Assembly: GCA_964639935.1 (NCBI GenBank)
Contig: CAZXGT010000002.1
Location: forward strand, 20,282-84,281
Direction: 5' to 3'
Length of the DNA: 64,000 bases
Origin: CALNYS01 sp964639935
GTDB taxonomy: Bacteria > Planctomycetota > Phycisphaerae > Phycisphaerales > UBA1924
The translations under genes were made by a program, and so were the position numbers. Shown here piece by piece: positions 25,004-35,494 of the stretch. The notes under the pieces are model-generated. The model searched no databases, had not been told where the DNA came from, and saw only the letters and a list, made by a program, of their open reading frames with translations. How positions within the stretch are numbered: the first letter of the stretch is position 1; the number at the start of each line of letters is the position of its first letter.

Positions 25004-26086
25004 ATGCCGCCACGTCGCGCCCCCATCCCGATCCCTCTGGGACTCCCGCTCGCGCCGATCTACCGTGCGGCGGTCAACAGGCGCAACCGTCGCTTCGATC
25101 GCGGCCACGGCGTCAGGGCCGCTCCGATCCCCGTCATCTCCGTCGGGAACATCACCGTGGGCGGGGTCGGCAAGACGCCCGTCGTTCAGCACGTCGCCCG
25201 CGTCCTGAAGATGGCCGGAAGGCGCCCGGGCATCCTGCTCCGCGGCTACAAGGCCGAGCCGGGACGCTTCTCCGACGAACACCTCGAGCACAAGGCGCTC
25301 TCGCCCGACGTTCCGGTCGTCTCGAACCCCAGCCGGTTCGAGGGCGTCGCGCAGCTTCTCGCCTCGCCGGGGGCCAAGCCGGACGTCGTCATTCTTGATG
25401 ACGGCTTCCAGCACCGCCGGCTCCAGCGCGACCTTGACATCGTGCTCGTCGACGTCACGCAGAACCCGTTCGAGGATCGCCTGCTCCCGGCGGGGTGGCT
25501 GCGCGAGCCGGTCGAGAGCCTCGCCCGCGCCTCGTGCGTCGTGCTGACGCGCGTCGATCATCCGGCGGATTCGACGACGAACTCGATCCGCGAGCGCGTC
25601 GAGCGCGTGACCGGGAGCCGGCCGATCGCCGAGACGCGCCACGCGTGGGCGCCCGAGCTGCAGGCGCTGATCAACAAGCGCGAGACGACCAAGCCCGTGG
25701 CGTGGCTCCGGGGCAAGAAGGCGCTCGTCGCGTGCGCCCTTGGCAACCCCGCGTCGTTCGTCAACCAGGTCCGCAGCGCCGGGGCGACCATCGCGGACGA
25801 GATCCTGCTTCGAGACCACGCCCGGTTCACCGAGCCACAGGTGCAGCGGATCATCGAGGCGGCGCGCGGGGTCGATGTCGTCGTCTGTACGTCCAAGGAC
25901 TGGACGAAGCTCCGGCGCGTCAGCGTCGAACGCTGGCCCTGCCCGATCGTCCGGCCGATCGTGCAGATTGAGGTGATCGCCGGGCGCGACGAGCTCGCTC
26001 GGCGCATCGAGGCCGCCGCGGAGCCCAGGCGGCGCCGCGCGGCGCCGGAACAGTCAGGCGAGGAGCGCTCCAGTGACGCCGCGTAG
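25004..26086 (+). CDS. lpxK: tetraacyldisaccharide 4'-kinase
   Basis: 360 residues. The P-loop VGNITVGGVGKTPVVQ sits near residues 47-62, followed by GRRPGILLRGYK and VVILDDGFQHRRLQRDLDIV, all LpxK hallmarks. The enzyme phosphorylates the 4' position of the lipid A disaccharide precursor at the inner membrane, the sixth step of lipid A synthesis. The N-terminal membrane-anchor helix seen in E. coli LpxK is short here (LGLPLAPIYRAAV). It sits 8 nt after a small membrane protein and overlaps the ASCH gene by 14 nt. With lpxA and kdsC in the window it shows an LPS-containing outer membrane. Confidence 0.94.
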   Translation: MPPRRAPIPIPLGLPLAPIYRAAVNRRNRRFDRGHGVRAAPIPVISVGNITVGGVGKTPVVQHVARVLKMAGRRPGILLRGYKAEPGRFSDEHLEHKALSPDVPVVSNPSRFEGVAQLLASPGAKPDVVILDDGFQHRRLQRDLDIVLVDVTQNPFEDRLLPAGWLREPVESLARASCVVLTRVDHPADSTTNSIRERVERVTGSRPIAETRHAWAPELQALINKRETTKPVAWLRGKKALVACALGNPASFVNQVRSAGATIADEILLRDHARFTEPQVQRIIEAARGVDVVVCTSKDWTKLRRVSVERWPCPIVRPIVQIEVIAGRDELARRIEAAAEPRRRRAAPEQSGEERSSDAA

Positions 26087-26504
26087 GGCGCATGTCGCCG
26101 TGCTCCGCCGTCCGTACCTCGGCCTGATCCTCGCGGGAGAGAAGCGCGTCGAGTCGCGGCTGTCGATCAACCGCGTCGCCCCGTTCAACTGCGTCGGGGC
26201 GGGAGATCTTCTCTACCTGAAGGAATCCGCGGGCGCCATCGTCGCGACGGCGGCCGTCCGCGAGGCGCGTTTCTACGAGGTCGACGGGCCCGAGGGCGTG
26301 CGCGAGCTCCGCCACCGCTTCGGGGATCTCATCGGAGGGACCGATGCGTACTGGCGCCGCAAGGAGTCCGCGCGCTACGCGACGCTGCTCTGGCTCGAGA
26401 ATGTGCGGACGCTCCGCGAGCGCGACGCCCGCCCCAGCGTGCCCCCGCTCTACGGGCGCGCGTGGGTGACGGTCGAGCCGCACGGAGCGCGCCGCTCGGC
26501 GTAG
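26073..26504 (+). CDS. ASCH-domain protein
   Basis: 143 residues from GTG 26073, with AGGAG 7 nt upstream; it overlaps lpxK by 14 nt. The ASCH signature is clear: VLRRPYLGLILAGEKRVESR near the start (the GxKxxExR element), then GAGDLLYLKESAGAIVATAA. ASCH domains are related to PUA, bind RNA or nucleotides, and some hydrolyse modified bases or act as RNA-binding cofactors. Nothing in the context points to a specific substrate. Its stop TAG falls inside a TAGACT string directly before nadC. Confidence 0.85.
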   Translation: MTPRRAHVAVLRRPYLGLILAGEKRVESRLSINRVAPFNCVGAGDLLYLKESAGAIVATAAVREARFYEVDGPEGVRELRHRFGDLIGGTDAYWRRKESARYATLLWLENVRTLRERDARPSVPPLYGRAWVTVEPHGARRSA

Positions 26505-26513
26505 ACTCGCGCC

Positions 26514-27431
26514 ATGCGCTTGACGCCGCCGGATCTCGATTCGCTCTCGCTGCCTGATCTCTATATCGCCCTGCGCCCGCGCGGCGTTCGTCGCCTGCTC
26601 GAGCTTGCGCGCGACGAGGACCTCGGGCCGGATGGCCGCGATCTCGCGTCCGCCGCGCTCGCTCCCGCGGGCGCGTCCTTCCGCATCGCCGCGCGGGAGC
26701 CGGGGGTGCTCGCCGGGCTGGCGGCGATTCCGGATCTCATCGACGTCTACGGCGCCGACGCCGCATTTACGCCCGTGAGGTCTGACGGCGAGCGCTTCAG
26801 CGCCGGGGAGACCATCGCGGAGCTCTCGGGAGATCCGGCCCACCTGCTGCGGCTTGAACGCCCGATGCTCAACCTGCTGTCGCGGCTCTCGGGCGTGGCG
26901 ACGCTCACCGCCGAGTTCGTCGCGCGGGTCGACGGGACCGGTGCGGCGATCTATGACACGCGGAAGACGACGCCGGGGCTGCGGGCGCTGGAGAAATACG
27001 CCGTGCGCTGCGGCGGCGGGCGCTCGCACCGCCTCGGGCTCGACGACGCCGCGATGTTCAAGGACAACCACCTCGCGGGGACGCCGCTTGAGGATCTCAC
27101 TGAGACGCTCGCGGGAGCGGCGCGCCGGGCGAAAGACGCCGGCGCCGCGTTCGTCGAGGTGGAGGTCGATTCGCTCGACCAGCTCGACCGCGTGCTGGCG
27201 ATCGAGCCCGGGCTGATCGACGTCGCGCTGCTCGACAACATGACGCTCGAACAGCTGCGCGAGGCGGTTCGCCGGCGCGACGCCGCGCCGTCTCCGATCC
27301 GGCTCGAAGCCTCCGGCGGCGTCGCCATCGACGCGGTCCGGGCCATCGCGGAGACGGGCGTCGAGCGGATCAGCGCCGGCGCGCTGACGCATTCGGCGCG
27401 GCCCATCGATTTCGGGCTGGATGCGATCTGA
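26514..27431 (+). CDS. nadC: nicotinate-nucleotide pyrophosphorylase (carboxylating)
   Basis: 305 residues. The quinolinate-binding motifs are in place: LLSRLSGVATLTAEFV, IYDTRKTTPGLRALEKYAVR, GGGRSHRLGLDDAAMFKDNH, VEVEVDSLDQL, and the PRPP-side EASGGV and ISAGALTHS. NadC converts quinolinate and PRPP to nicotinate mononucleotide in de novo NAD synthesis. The partner quinolinate synthase gene nadA lies 13 kb downstream; nadB is not in this window. It is followed 4 nt later by a converging HNH gene. The ATG is 6 nt after TAGACT, which may be a -10 but also contains the stop of the upstream gene. Confidence 0.95.
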   Translation: MRLTPPDLDSLSLPDLYIALRPRGVRRLLELARDEDLGPDGRDLASAALAPAGASFRIAAREPGVLAGLAAIPDLIDVYGADAAFTPVRSDGERFSAGETIAELSGDPAHLLRLERPMLNLLSRLSGVATLTAEFVARVDGTGAAIYDTRKTTPGLRALEKYAVRCGGGRSHRLGLDDAAMFKDNHLAGTPLEDLTETLAGAARRAKDAGAAFVEVEVDSLDQLDRVLAIEPGLIDVALLDNMTLEQLREAVRRRDAAPSPIRLEASGGVAIDAVRAIAETGVERISAGALTHSARPIDFGLDAI

Positions 27432-27435
27432 GCGG

Positions 27436-28131
27436 CTACCCGAGCTCGACCGACCAGTACGCCTCGTCGAGGAACGCCTTCCAGCTCTCGTAGCGTTCCT
27501 GCCCGAGTCGCACGGAGATGAGCGGATGCCGCTTGGGACGGTCGGGCGCCCTCTTGAGCCTCATGCGCGCCTGTTCGGGCGTCCGGCCGCCCTTTCGGGC
27601 GTTGCAGGGGACGCAGGCGCAGACGAGATTGTCCCAGGTGTCGCCGCCGCCCTGGCTGCGCGGGTTGACGTGGTCGATCGTCAGCTCGCTTGTGGGGAAC
27701 GAGCGACCGCAGTACTGGCAGCGGTTGCGATCGCGGGCGAAGAGGTTGCGCCGGTTGAGCTTGACGTGCTGGGCGGGGAGGCGGTCGTAGCCGAAGAGGC
27801 GGATGATCTTCGGCACCGCGATGTGCATCTGGACGGTGCGGACCCAGTCGTGGCCGGTCGGCTCGAACTCGCGCTGGAGCTCTGAGATCTCGGTCCACGA
27901 GGCGAAGTCGTAGTTGAGGTACTGACCGCGGTCGACGTGAATGACCTCGGCCTGATTGCGGCAGAGCAGAGCGAAGGCCCGGCGGGCCGAGATCACGCGG
28001 ATCGCGACGTACAGCTTGTTGAGAACGAGGACTTTCGCGTCAAGCCCGATGGAAGCGGCGCCGGCCGCGGTCGCGAGGCGACCCGGTGGGTGTCCCTCCC
28101 GGGAGTCCGGCTTGCCGGAACGAGGAGCCAT
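27436..28131 (-). CDS. HNH endonuclease family protein
   Basis: 231 residues. The C-terminal half holds the HNH nuclease: zinc cysteines in NRCQYCGRSF and CVPCNARKGGRTP, with the catalytic segment LTIDHVNPRSQGGGDTWDNL. The N-terminal half (LVLNKLYVAIRVISARRAFA, VIHVDRGQYLNYDF) is the usual companion region of a widespread stand-alone chromosomal HNH family found in many Planctomycetota and Cyanobacteria. The biological role of that family is unknown, and there is no methylase or toxin partner nearby. It converges with nadC. Confidence 0.9.
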   Translation of the reverse strand: MAPRSGKPDSREGHPPGRLATAAGAASIGLDAKVLVLNKLYVAIRVISARRAFALLCRNQAEVIHVDRGQYLNYDFASWTEISELQREFEPTGHDWVRTVQMHIAVPKIIRLFGYDRLPAQHVKLNRRNLFARDRNRCQYCGRSFPTSELTIDHVNPRSQGGGDTWDNLVCACVPCNARKGGRTPEQARMRLKRAPDRPKRHPLISVRLGQERYESWKAFLDEAYWSVELG

Positions 28132-28225
28132 ATCACGAGAAGCCTAGACCGCGAACGGGGCCTCCGCAATATCTGGTGGTCAAGATTGGGTGAGACGCTA
28201 TCGGACGAGCGCTAAACGGCCGCTC

Positions 28226-29830
<1,605 letters not shown>

Positions 29831-29836
29831 GACGGC

Positions 29837-30964
29837 TCAGCGGCGGACGAAGCGGGAGACGTCGCCGCCCTCGGTGACGAGGTAGAGGTCGTCGCCGGAC
29901 GGGTCGGGCATGATGACGTCGAAGAGGCCCGGTGTGGTGACGGTGGAGACGACGGCGCCGCGGGGATCGAGGGCGGTGAGGCGGTCGCCTGCGCGGACGA
30001 GGACGTTCTCGCCGACGAGGCCGACGACCTCGCCGGTGATGTCCTCGGCGGACCAGACTTCGTCGCCGGTGAGGGCGTCGAGACCGATCATGCCCTGCCC
30101 GGGGATCGCGAAGTAGGCGACGCCGTCGATGAGCCGGAGCGGGACGTTCAGGGGAGCGGGCGTGCGGTAGCGCCAGAGGCGCTGGCCGTCGGCGGCGTTG
30201 AAGGCGTAGGCGGATTGATCGCGGCTTGTGAAGGCGATGAGATCGCTGGCGGCGTCGGGCGCGCCGGCGGGGGCGCCGAAGACCTTGGCGCGAGCCGTGG
30301 CCGAGCCGGTCCGGGGGCGGAGGATGATGACGTCGCCCTCTGAGCTGACGACGCCGACGTTGTCGCCGACGGCGACGGGCGAGGCGTTGATGCTGCCAGA
30401 GAGCTGGTACTGCCATCGGCCGAGGCCGGTGCGGAGGTCGTGAGCGAGGACGCGTCCGGTGGTGGAGCCGAAGAAGGCGGCGCCGTCGGCGACAAGGGGC
30501 CTGGTGTTGACGACGAGGTCGAGGTTCTGGCGATCCAGGAGGTCGCCCGTCTCGATGCTCAGGACGTAGAGATCGACGTCGGAGGAAACGAGGGCCCGAT
30601 CGCCGGTTCGCGCGAGCCCGGTGAAGCGTGTGAGCGGGGCGCCGAGGGTGGTGGACCAGCGGGATCGGCCGTCCTCGGTCTGGAGAAGCGAGACGACGTT
30701 GCCGGTTTCCTGGATGAGGATGGCGTCGGTCTCAATGGCGGCGTGGCGGACGCGGGCGCCACGGGTCATGACGGCGGACCCGGTCCAGAGGAGGCGGTAG
30801 CCGATCTCGGCAAAGCCGTCGTGGTCGATGCGTTCGGTGAAGGCGCCGGCGGGGCGGCGGCCGCGGTCGCGGTCGCCTTCCGGCGCGCCGGTTCCGGCGC
30901 AGGCGGTGAGCGCGGACGCGGCGGCGAGCGCGGCGAGGGCGAGGCGAAGGCGGTTGGTGAACAT
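29837..30964 (-). CDS. BamB-like PQQ/beta-propeller lipoprotein
   Basis: 375 residues from ATG 30964. The signal peptide ends in a lipobox (ALTACAG). The mature part is a run of seven- or eight-bladed propeller repeats with the PQQ-family Gly/Trp pattern: GLGRWQYQLSGSINASPVAV, GQRLWRYRTPAPLNVPLRLI, ALTGDEVWSAEDITGEVVGL. The architecture resembles BamB of the outer-membrane protein assembly machine. Bacteria also use such lipoproteins for other purposes, so BamB identity is not certain. The gene diverges from ribE and precedes purH. Confidence 0.82.
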   Translation of the reverse strand: MFTNRLRLALAALAAASALTACAGTGAPEGDRDRGRRPAGAFTERIDHDGFAEIGYRLLWTGSAVMTRGARVRHAAIETDAILIQETGNVVSLLQTEDGRSRWSTTLGAPLTRFTGLARTGDRALVSSDVDLYVLSIETGDLLDRQNLDLVVNTRPLVADGAAFFGSTTGRVLAHDLRTGLGRWQYQLSGSINASPVAVGDNVGVVSSEGDVIILRPRTGSATARAKVFGAPAGAPDAASDLIAFTSRDQSAYAFNAADGQRLWRYRTPAPLNVPLRLIDGVAYFAIPGQGMIGLDALTGDEVWSAEDITGEVVGLVGENVLVRAGDRLTALDPRGAVVSTVTTPGLFDVIMPDPSGDDLYLVTEGGDVSRFVRR

Positions 30965-31054
30965 CGTCGCGGACTCCTTGTCCCGGGGGTTCCGCAGTAT
31001 CGAAGCGGGCGCGGGGGCGGTCAACCGAGTGGGTTTGGAAGGCGGAGGGAGGTC

Positions 31055-31060
31055 TATACT
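31055..31060 (+). promoter_or_regulatory. -10-like TATACT immediately before ribE
   Basis: TATACT ends 6 nt before the ribE GTG, so the predicted transcript starts at or next to the codon. TTGGAA lies upstream at 31035 with only 14 nt spacing, too short for a standard -35. Confidence 0.5.
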
Positions 31061-31066
31061 CGGCGA

Positions 31067-31660
31067 GTGTTCACGGGTCTTATCCAAGCGGTCGGGGTGG
31101 TGCGGAGCGCCGAGCCGTGCGCGGCGGGGCGGCGGCTGGTGATCGATCCGGCGGGTTGGGAGCACCGGCCGGCGGCGGGCGAATCGATCAGCGTGAGCGG
31201 CGCGTGCCTGACGCAGGCGGGCGAGTTCACGGGCGAGCTGGTCTTTGACGTCGTGCCCGAGACGCTCGCGAAGACGACGCTCGGCGGCTTGAGCCAGGGA
31301 TCGCGGGTGAATCTGGAGCGGTCGCTGGCGGCGGGCGACCTGATCGGCGGGCACTTCGTGCAGGGGCACGTTGACGGCGTGGGGACCGTGGAACGGGTGG
31401 AGACCGAGGGCGAGTGGCGAGTGCGGATCGGGGCGCCGGAGGCGGTGGCGGGCTACCTGGTGGCCAAGGGTTCGATCGCGGTCGAAGGGGTTTCGCTCAC
31501 GCTGGCGGCGGTCGATGGGGATTCGTTCGAGATCGCGCTGGTTCCGACGACGCTCGAGGAGACGACGCTTGACGCGCTTGCGGCCGGGGACCGGGTGAAT
31601 CTCGAGGCGGACACGCTCGCGAAGACGGTGGCGACGCTTCTGGAGCGGCGGGGGCTTTAG
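31067..31660 (+). CDS. ribE: riboflavin synthase, alpha subunit
   Basis: 197 residues from GTG 31067. Two homologous lumazine-binding halves are visible. The first opens with the canonical FTGLIQAVG and contains GESISVSGACLTQ. The second starts at GHFVQGHVDGVGTVE and contains KGSIAVEGVSLTLA. The enzyme dismutates two 6,7-dimethyl-8-ribityllumazine molecules to riboflavin. The in-frame upstream extension encodes Gly/Ala-rich sequence opposite the BamB-like gene and is not real. Its stop overlaps the stop of the converging lpxA gene by 4 nt. Confidence 0.95.
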   Translation: MFTGLIQAVGVVRSAEPCAAGRRLVIDPAGWEHRPAAGESISVSGACLTQAGEFTGELVFDVVPETLAKTTLGGLSQGSRVNLERSLAAGDLIGGHFVQGHVDGVGTVERVETEGEWRVRIGAPEAVAGYLVAKGSIAVEGVSLTLAAVDGDSFEIALVPTTLEETTLDALAAGDRVNLEADTLAKTVATLLERRGL

Positions 31661-32499
31661 CGGCGGGCGAGATCGGCGGGGCCGAGGACTCCGCGGGCGC
31701 GCGGGGCGGGGGCGCGCATGGCGGCGCGGATGAAGGCGGTGAACTGCGCGGCGGCGGGGCCGGTGGTGGCGGCCTCGGCCTGGTCGAGGGCGGATTCGAG
31801 CGTCCAGTCTGGCTGGCTCCGTCGGCGGTAGACGAGCCGGAAGGCGGTCTTGAGGTGGTCGAGCTCGTCGCGGGAAAAGCGGCCCGATCGGCGGAGTCCG
31901 ACGCGATTGAGCCCGAGGACGCCGGTGTTGGGGCCGTGGGCGACGAGGCAGCAGGGCGGGACGTGCTGCCCGACGCCGGCGCCGCCCTGGAGCATGCACA
32001 TCTCGCCGATGTCGACGAACTGGTGGATGAGGGCGAGGGCGGAGATGAAACAGCCTTGTCCGACGCGGACGTGCCCGGCGAGGCAGGCGCCGTTGGCGAT
32101 GATGACGTTGCCCGCGATCTGGCAGTTGTGGCCGACGTGAGCGGCGGCCATGAGGTAGCAGCCGGCGCCGAGGCGGGTGGGGCCGGCGTCACCGGCGCCG
32201 CGGGAGACGGTCGCGCCTTCGCGGATGACGCAGCCGGGCCCGATCTCGACGGCGGCGGGTTGGGAGGGGTCGTACTTGAGGTCCTGGGGGTCGCCGCCGA
32301 TGACGGCGCCGGGGTGGATGTCGCAGGCGGCGGCGATGGAGGCGTCCTGGACGATGTGGGCGCCGGGGCGGAGGACGACGTCCTCGGCGATGGCGACTCG
32401 GGGGCCGACGGTGGCGCCGGGGCCGATGCGGGCGGAGGGGTGGACGTCGGCTTCCGGATCGACGTGGGCGGCGGGGTGGATGTGGCTCGTCGTCGGCAT
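31657..32499 (-). CDS. lpxA: UDP-N-acetylglucosamine acyltransferase (LpxA-like)
   Basis: 280 residues. The N-terminal ~190 residues are left-handed beta-helix hexapeptide repeats (HIHPAAHVDPEADVHPSARI and onward). Diagnostic LpxA positions are GGDPQDLKY, REGATVSRG, and the catalytic His in AHVGHNCQIAGNV. A helical C-terminal domain follows (FSRDELDHLKTAFRLVYRRR). LpxA transfers a 3-hydroxyacyl chain from ACP to UDP-GlcNAc, the first step of lipid A synthesis. It is usually beside fabZ and lpxB, which are absent here, so the lipid A genes are dispersed. The stop overlaps the converging ribE by 4 nt. Confidence 0.92.
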   Translation of the reverse strand: MPTTSHIHPAAHVDPEADVHPSARIGPGATVGPRVAIAEDVVLRPGAHIVQDASIAAACDIHPGAVIGGDPQDLKYDPSQPAAVEIGPGCVIREGATVSRGAGDAGPTRLGAGCYLMAAAHVGHNCQIAGNVIIANGACLAGHVRVGQGCFISALALIHQFVDIGEMCMLQGGAGVGQHVPPCCLVAHGPNTGVLGLNRVGLRRSGRFSRDELDHLKTAFRLVYRRRSQPDWTLESALDQAEAATTGPAAAQFTAFIRAAMRAPAPRARGVLGPADLARR

Positions 32500-32541
32500 C
32501 GGCGCTCCGCGGGATCGGACGCGGAGTGTACCGGGGGCGGC

Positions 32542-33810
32542 TCAGGCGGCGGAGACGGCGGGCGTCGAGGCCGCGGGGGCGGTCTGGTCGCGGGCGATGG
32601 CGATGGCGGTGATGTCGTCGACCTGGTGGAGGGAGCCGGAGTGGGCGTCGACGCGCGCGGCGAGCTCGAGGAAAGCCTCGCGGAGCGAGCCGCTGGCGGC
32701 GCGGCTCTCGCACAGCCGGGAGAAGTGGTCGAGGTAGTGCGTGGTCGGGAGGCGGCGGGAGAAGCCTGACTCGCCGGCGTCGGGGGCGTCGGGGAAGGCG
32801 GTCTCGAAGCCGTCGGAGTAGAGGATCAGGGCTTCGTTTCCGGCGAGCGTGAACTCGACCTCCTGGAACTCGACGCCGGGGAAGACGCCGAGGAGCGGGC
32901 CGTCGGTCTCGATCGCGCGGGATCGCTCGGGGCCGACGATCATGGGCGGCGGGTGGCCGGCGCCGGCGAAGCGGACGCGCATCGTCGCGGTGTCGAGGAC
33001 GCCGTAGGCGGCGGTCAGGAAGCGGTCGGAGGGGAGATTCCCGGCGATAAGGGCGTCGTTGCAGCCCTGGAGGACCTCCGCGGGAGGGACGATGCGGTAC
33101 TCGCCGCCGGTGATCTCCTTCATGCTCATGCCGTGGGAGAGGACCATGGTCATGAGCGCGGCGGGGACGCCGTGGCCGACGGCGTCGGCGATGAAGAAGC
33201 CGACGTGCGTCTCGTCGAGGCGGACGATGTCGTAGATGTCGCCTGAGACGTAGCCGCAGGGCCGGAAGAGTGCGGCGATCTCGACGCCGGGGCATTCGGG
33301 GAGGCGCTTGGGCATGAACTCGCGCTGGACGCGGGCGGCGAGCTGGAGCTCCTCGCGGATCTGGGTCATCTCCCGCTCGAGACCGGACTGGCTTCGCCTG
33401 AGGGCGTCGTGCTCGTGGAGGAGCGCGGTGGTTCCTCGGTGGCGGAGGATCAGGGCGCTGAGCGCGATGGCGAGCTCGCGCGGGGAGAAATCGGCCGGGA
33501 GAGAGACGACGCCGGCCCCGAGTCGCGCGAGCTGCGAGAGCCGATCGGGGTCCGCGATGACGGCGATGGTCTTGCGGAGGTCGTCGATGCGGTCGACGAG
33601 CTTGAAGAGCGAGGCGAGGTCGTCGCCCGGGAGGATGAGGGTGAGATCAGCCGAGGGGGCCGATCGGGCGGGCCGATCGATGCGGAAGCGAGGCCTGGGC
33701 GCGGCGCGCTCCGGCCAGGCGTCCTCGATGTTGCGGATCAGGGCGGGCGGCTGGTCCGCGCCCGGCTCGGCGAGGTTCAGTAGTGAGACGGTCGCTGATC
33801 CGCTGCCCAT
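32542..33810 (-). CDS. SpoIIE/RsbU-type PP2C serine phosphatase
   Basis: 422 residues from ATG 33810, preceded by GGGGA 5 nt upstream. An N-terminal receiver-like region (LTLILPGDDLASLFKLVDRI, TIAVIADPDRLSQLARLGA) lacks the full phosphoacceptor set, so it may be a pseudo-receiver. A coiled-coil linker follows (EREMTQIREELQLAARVQRE). The C-terminal PPM phosphatase keeps the metal-binding Asp residues in SGDIYDI, DAVGHGVPAA, SDGFETAF and DDITAI. Such proteins control anti-sigma-factor antagonists or other stress partners, but no STAS or anti-sigma gene is adjacent. Confidence 0.92.
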   Translation of the reverse strand: MGSGSATVSLLNLAEPGADQPPALIRNIEDAWPERAAPRPRFRIDRPARSAPSADLTLILPGDDLASLFKLVDRIDDLRKTIAVIADPDRLSQLARLGAGVVSLPADFSPRELAIALSALILRHRGTTALLHEHDALRRSQSGLEREMTQIREELQLAARVQREFMPKRLPECPGVEIAALFRPCGYVSGDIYDIVRLDETHVGFFIADAVGHGVPAALMTMVLSHGMSMKEITGGEYRIVPPAEVLQGCNDALIAGNLPSDRFLTAAYGVLDTATMRVRFAGAGHPPPMIVGPERSRAIETDGPLLGVFPGVEFQEVEFTLAGNEALILYSDGFETAFPDAPDAGESGFSRRLPTTHYLDHFSRLCESRAASGSLREAFLELAARVDAHSGSLHQVDDITAIAIARDQTAPAASTPAVSAA

Positions 33811-33863
33811 GGATGTCCCCCGGCCGGCCCGCTTGATCGGGTGGGCGAACGGGCAGCATCGGT

Positions 33864-34412
33864 TCAGCGCGCGAGCCGCTTGAGGGCGTCGAGGTCGAAC
33901 TCGATGGCGTCTCCGGGCTCGAGGCCGAGCCTCTCCCACGTCCCGCCGGCGGTTTCAAGGACGAAGGTCGCTCTGTACCGGCTGGGGTATCGCTCGAGAC
34001 GGGCGTTGTACTGCCAGTCGGTTTCGCCGGGCTGTCTGGGCGGCTCGACCTCCATGGTGTAGATCGAGAGCACCCTTCCCCTGGAATCGAGGTAGGCGAT
34101 GTCGATGGGCACAAGGCAGTCGCGCATGACGAACTGGCGGTAGCCGGGCTGCGGGAAGATGAAGAGCATGCCGCCGCGAGGGTCGATCTTCTCGCGTCCG
34201 CCGAGGCCCCTGATGATGGCGTCGGACTCGTAGGCGAGTTCGATGTCGAAGCGCTCGCCGGCGATGACGATCGGGGCGGTCGGGAGGCCGCTCTCGGCGA
34301 CGGGCGGGGAGGCGTCCGCGGCGCCCGCGGCGCTCGGCTTGTCGGCGGCGTCGCAGGCGACGAGCGCGAGCGTCGCGAGGGCCAGAACCGTCATGCGCCG
34401 CGCAGAAGCCAT
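33864..34412 (-). CDS. DUF192 lipoprotein
   Basis: 182 residues. The N-terminal signal has a lipobox (LALVAC), so it is probably exported and lipidated. The mature domain matches the DUF192 pattern: FDIELAYESDAIIRGLGGRE, GMLFIFPQPGYRQFVMRDCL with the Phe-Met-Arg core, and VPIDIAYLDSRGRVL. The function of this widespread family is unsettled. It shares 22 nt with the 3' end of gluQ, and its start is inside that gene, so it is likely co-transcribed. Confidence 0.88.
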   Translation of the reverse strand: MASARRMTVLALATLALVACDAADKPSAAGAADASPPVAESGLPTAPIVIAGERFDIELAYESDAIIRGLGGREKIDPRGGMLFIFPQPGYRQFVMRDCLVPIDIAYLDSRGRVLSIYTMEVEPPRQPGETDWQYNARLERYPSRYRATFVLETAGGTWERLGLEPGDAIEFDLDALKRLAR

Positions 34413-35407
34413 CGTTCGTTCTCCTCGGTGAAGATCGCGGGGACCGGCGGCATCCTATCGAGGGTGAAGGCGGCGGCGAACTCCTCGGCGGTCATCGGCT
34501 CGGGCGCCTCCGTCACGCCCGACCACGCGGCGAGGAGGCCGATGACGCGCTCGGCGGGGACGCCCTCGTCCGTTCGGTAGCGTTCAAGTCTTGTGTCCCC
34601 GTGGCGTTTGGCGAGGCGGCGGCCGTCGGGTCCAAGAACAAGCGGGATGTGGGTGTAGGCCGGATCGGGCGACATGGCCAGCGCGCGTCGGAGGAGGATC
34701 TGCCGGGCGGTGGAGGGGAGCAGATCATCGCCTCTGACGACCTGCGTGACGCCCTGGCGGTGGTCGTCGACGGTGACGGCGAGCTGATAGCTGGGCTCCG
34801 ATCGTTTGGTCCAGATGACGAAGTCTCCGACCGTGCGGGCGACGTTCTCGGAGAAGGGGCCGGTGAAGCGATCGGTGAAGGAAACGGTCAGATCCGGAGC
34901 GATGAAGCGCCAGTTCGAGCCGGCGTCTGTGAAGGCGGCGGGCGGGCGAGCCGGGCGCAGGTGCGGGGGGTAGGCGGGGGGCTCCTCGCCGGCGTGCGGG
35001 GCGGAAGCGGCCTGGTCGATCTCCTTGCGGGTCAGCTTGCAGGGATAGGCCCGTCCTGCGGCGGCGAGGCGGCGGATGGCCTCCCGACAGGGGCCGAGAT
35101 CGGACGCCTGATGGGGCGTCTGCTCGTCCCAGTCGATGCCGAGCCAGCGGAGGGCGCTCGCGATGGCGCCGGCGGCCTCGGGCTTGACGCGGGGGCCGTT
35201 GAGGTCTTCGAGGCGATAGATGATTTTCCAGCCTCGGGTTCGGGCGAGCGCCCAGTTGACGAGGAAGGTGCGGGCGTTCCCGAGGTGAAGGGCTCCGGTT
35301 GGCGAGGGAGCGAGACGGGTGACGTCTGTCGGCGGGGCGCCCGGGGTCGTGATCGGGACGGGGGAAGGTCCGGATTGCGTGTCTCTTGGGGTTGACGCGG
35401 GAGTCAC
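34391..35407 (-). CDS. gluQ: glutamyl-Q tRNA(Asp) synthetase
   Basis: 338 residues from GTG 35407. The class I motifs are SPTGALHLGNART (HIGH variant) and RRLAKRHGD (KMSKS variant). The protein is about two thirds of GluRS length and lacks the anticodon-binding domain, as expected of GluQ-RS, which attaches glutamate to queuosine at position 34 of tRNA-Asp. YPCKLTRKEID retains one zinc-site cysteine of the usual set. A TATCTT box 7 nt before the GTG supports this start over a longer upstream frame. The QueD-like protein encoded at 23,035 would fit a queuosine pathway. Confidence 0.9.
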   Translation of the reverse strand: MTPASTPRDTQSGPSPVPITTPGAPPTDVTRLAPSPTGALHLGNARTFLVNWALARTRGWKIIYRLEDLNGPRVKPEAAGAIASALRWLGIDWDEQTPHQASDLGPCREAIRRLAAAGRAYPCKLTRKEIDQAASAPHAGEEPPAYPPHLRPARPPAAFTDAGSNWRFIAPDLTVSFTDRFTGPFSENVARTVGDFVIWTKRSEPSYQLAVTVDDHRQGVTQVVRGDDLLPSTARQILLRRALAMSPDPAYTHIPLVLGPDGRRLAKRHGDTRLERYRTDEGVPAERVIGLLAAWSGVTEAPEPMTAEEFAAAFTLDRMPPVPAIFTEENERWLLRGA

Positions 35408-35414
35408 ACGGCGG

Positions 35415-35420
35415 AAGATA
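35415..35420 (-). promoter_or_regulatory. -10-like TATCTT before gluQ
   Basis: TATCTT on the minus strand ends 7 nt before the gluQ GTG, in an 87-nt divergent spacer shared with phhB. No ribosome-binding site fits between the box and the GTG. Confidence 0.4.
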
Positions 35421-35494
35421 CCACTCCCGGCCCTTCGCTCGCGCGGCTTGTATCTGCGGGGAAGAGGGACCGGCCCGCAGGGACGGAGAGCTTC

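Noticed and set aside
26502..26507. TAGACT as a firm nadC promoter
   Set aside because: Its first three bases are the stop codon of the ASCH gene, so its presence may be coincidence; kept only as one weak case in the leaderless finding.
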